From assembly GCA_016284485.1 (NCBI GenBank), contig JAEEOX010000153.1, positions 1 through 6,148 of the forward strand: 6,148 nucleotides of DNA. The letters run 5' to 3'. Positions 4,946 through 6,148 of the stretch are shown piece after piece; position 1 is the stretch's first letter, and every line of letters starts with the position of its first letter. A program made the translations under genes and the position numbers. The notes under the pieces were generated by a model, which did not search any database, was not told the origin of the DNA, and was given only the letters and a program-made list of their open reading frames with translations. The DNA comes from Bacillota bacterium (GTDB lineage: Bacteria; Bacillota; Clostridia; Peptostreptococcales; Anaerovoracaceae).

Positions 4946-5783
4946 TCTTCCTTCTCCCGCTACTTCCTTTCCTGACTGCGATCACCGCAATGAGCAGGAT
5001 GACAGTCAAAATTGTAATAAGTGCCAACGAGTATGTGTAAATACTGCTTTCCCGTTCATCCGTCCGCCCATTCTCCCCTTCTTCAGGGTAGATCCTGTGT
5101 CCCCTGACCAAAAGCCTTTTAGTGTTGACTCCATAAGGGGTGCAGGTCAGAAGAGTGACCAGATCTTCACCGTCCTCTATCCTGAGTGCATCTATATCAC
5201 CGGGATCCACCACAAGGATCCTGTCCACCTCATAGGTCAGAGTTCTGTCAAGGACATGCAGGTAAAATCTGTCACCCGCCTCCAGACGGTCGATATCGGT
5301 GAACATTTTTGCAGAGGGAAGCCCTCTGTGAGCGGCAAGGACTGAGTGGGTCCCTTCTCCTCCTACAGGAAGAGAGGTCCCCTCAATGTGTCCTGCCCCC
5401 TTTTCAAGGGCTTCTTCTCCTGCTCCGTGATATATCGCAAGGGTCTCATTGATCTTTGGTATTTCCAGGTATCCCATGACTCCGTTTCCTTTTGGGTCCA
5501 GCAGATCCATGTAGATCCCGGAGTCATTACATTCCCCGTCGTCTGCGAAAGCATCTCTGACATAGTTTCTTTTATGATCTCTGTTGTATGCCTCGGCATT
5601 CTCCAGAATACTTATCAGCTCACTCTCATCCGTAACTTCCACAGTCTCTTCGTATGCTGATATGATCCTCTTGTTCCTCTCCCTGCTCAAAAAATTGCTG
5701 GCAGCAGGATAAAGAATAAAGACGGCACCTGCGAAATAAAGAACGGTCACAAGAAGCAGTATCGTCTTTTTACCTGTAACCAT
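4938..5783 (-). CDS. Class C (pilin-polymerising) sortase
   Basis: A 281-residue membrane transpeptidase that cleaves LPxTG-type signals and links pilin subunits to one another. It has the class C layout: an N-terminal membrane helix (~7-27), a lid region, the catalytic domain, and a second C-terminal helix (~248-270) followed by RKGSSGRRKNA. Catalytic residues are His152 in LAAHRGLP, Cys214 in TLLTCTPYG and Arg223 in TKRLLVRGHR. Family landmarks MGYLEIPKI (103-111), IYHG (117-120) and GTSLPVGG (135-142) are present. The lid anchor reads Asp77-Ala-Phe instead of the usual Asp-Pro-aromatic. The start is forced, since TAG lies directly before the ATG. No good Shine-Dalgarno is seen, the nearest being AGAGGG about 20 nt away over the pilin stop codon. 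The gap to the upstream pilin gene is only 17 nt, so coupling is likely. Confidence 0.97.
   Translation of the reverse strand: MVTGKKTILLLVTVLYFAGAVFILYPAASNFLSRERNKRIISAYEETVEVTDESELISILENAEAYNRDHKRNYVRDAFADDGECNDSGIYMDLLDPKGNGVMGYLEIPKINETLAIYHGAGEEALEKGAGHIEGTSLPVGGEGTHSVLAAHRGLPSAKMFTDIDRLEAGDRFYLHVLDRTLTYEVDRILVVDPGDIDALRIEDGEDLVTLLTCTPYGVNTKRLLVRGHRIYPEEGENGRTDERESSIYTYSLALITILTVILLIAVIAVRKGSSGRRKNA
4947..4958 (-). promoter_or_regulatory. Ribosome binding site of the small pilin gene
   Basis: GGGAGAAGGAAG ends 1 nt before the ATG at 4945, inside the 3' end of the sortase gene. Both GGGAG and AAGGA can pair with 16S rRNA; the former has the better spacing (8 nt). It supports this ATG over the out-of-frame one 4 nt later. 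Confidence 0.75.
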
Positions 5784-5800
5784 CTAAATAAGATCTGCGA

Positions 5801-6148
5801 TCATCCCTCTGATCCTTTCCTTTTTGACATGAGGAGCATAGTTCCTCCCGTTACAGCGATCATTCCTGCAATGGTGAAGATCAGAGTACCCGTTCCACCT
5901 GTTGCAGGAAGATCCATGAATGCAGTATTTGGTATTGCGCAGTCTGTTCCGTCTGCATCAGGGGTGGCAGTATATGTTTTGTTCATGAAAACAGTCCCCT
6001 CCTGATCGGTGATCGAAATGTTATAACTCGTAAGAGTCTTGTCAGATCCGTATGATGCACTGACAGTCACGGTGTAGTCATTCTGATTGACAGAATATCC
6101 CTCAGGAGCCTTGGTCTCTTTCATCGTGTATGTTCCTTCTGAAAGTCC
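5801..6148 (-). CDS. Cna-B-type pilin with LPATG signal, C-terminal 115 residues, truncated by the window edge
   Basis: The open frame continues to the window edge, so the ATG at 6124 is an internal methionine, not the start. The visible part is the end of a Cna-B/SpaA-type domain (G-L-S-E-G-T-Y-T-M-K-E-T-K-A-P-E-G-Y), with the Glu of KETKAP positioned as the acid partner in isopeptide-forming domains. A further strand-rich segment follows, then LPATGG (80-85 of the visible part), a membrane helix and the basic tail KRKGSEG. Its place directly before a class C sortase gene makes it the best candidate for the major (backbone) pilin, but the N-terminal signal peptide and pilin-motif lysine are outside the window. 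A tip or accessory pilin remains possible. Confidence 0.92.
   Translation of the reverse strand, partial: GLSEGTYTMKETKAPEGYSVNQNDYTVTVSASYGSDKTLTSYNISITDQEGTVFMNKTYTATPDADGTDCAIPNTAFMDLPATGGTGTLIFTIAGMIAVTGGTMLLMSKRKGSEG

Noticed and set aside
4827..5345. 172-codon plus-strand open frame opposite the sortase gene
   Set aside because: It lies opposite the sortase catalytic region including the His and Cys motifs. Its sequence has no family resemblance and no upstream signals.
5801..6124. Independent 107-residue small protein starting at the ATG at 6124
   Set aside because: The frame stays open to the window edge and the upstream residues (G-L-S-E-G-T-Y-T) complete a Cna-B motif, so this is the tail of a longer pilin and the Met is internal.

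Overview
The window looks like chromosomal DNA of a Gram-positive anaerobe of the Bacillota, most likely class Clostridia. The evidence is strong GGAGG-type ribosome sites, sigma-A-type promoters, tRNA genes with encoded CCA ends, a glycyl-radical enzyme (oxygen-sensitive chemistry), and LPxTG-type surface proteins with a pilin sortase. I cannot name a genus. Every gene I can support is on the minus strand, so transcription runs from high to low coordinates.

Region 1 (6148 to 2232) is a sortase-assembled pilus operon that enters the window from the right. In order of transcription it holds the C-terminal end of a Cna-B-type pilin with an LPATG signal, a class C sortase, a small pilin-like protein with a YPK motif and a VPKTG signal, and a 696-residue surface protein with an LPNTG signal. 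The last three genes overlap by 7-8 nt, so they are surely co-transcribed. The likely scheme is that the sortase polymerises the pilin and joins the two accessory subunits to it. The large protein is the best candidate for an adhesive tip or side subunit. Its N-terminal ~340 residues belong to no family I recognise. A strong hairpin with a poor U-tract ends the operon at 2198-2225.

Region 2 (2150 to 1522) is a six-gene tRNA operon read Met(CAT)-Val(TAC)-Asp(GTC)-His(GTG)-Gln(CTG)-Cys(GCA). It starts at a near-perfect promoter (TTGACA-17-TAATAT) and ends at a textbook intrinsic terminator with a GAAA loop.

Region 3 (1521 to 1) holds a promoter zone rich in inverted repeats, a short leader with a hairpin touching the ribosome site, and the first 452 codons of a glycyl-radical enzyme. 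That gene runs off the left edge just after its active-site cysteine. The loop reads G-C-I-Q-P: it lacks both the Cys-x-Glu of dehydratase/lyase members and the double cysteine of pyruvate formate-lyase, so its substrate is open. The C-terminal glycyl-radical loop and any activating enzyme would lie outside the window.

The most interesting material is the unassigned adhesin head, the unusual sorting and lid motifs in the pilus locus, and the glycyl-radical enzyme with its non-standard active-site loop and repeat-laden promoter.
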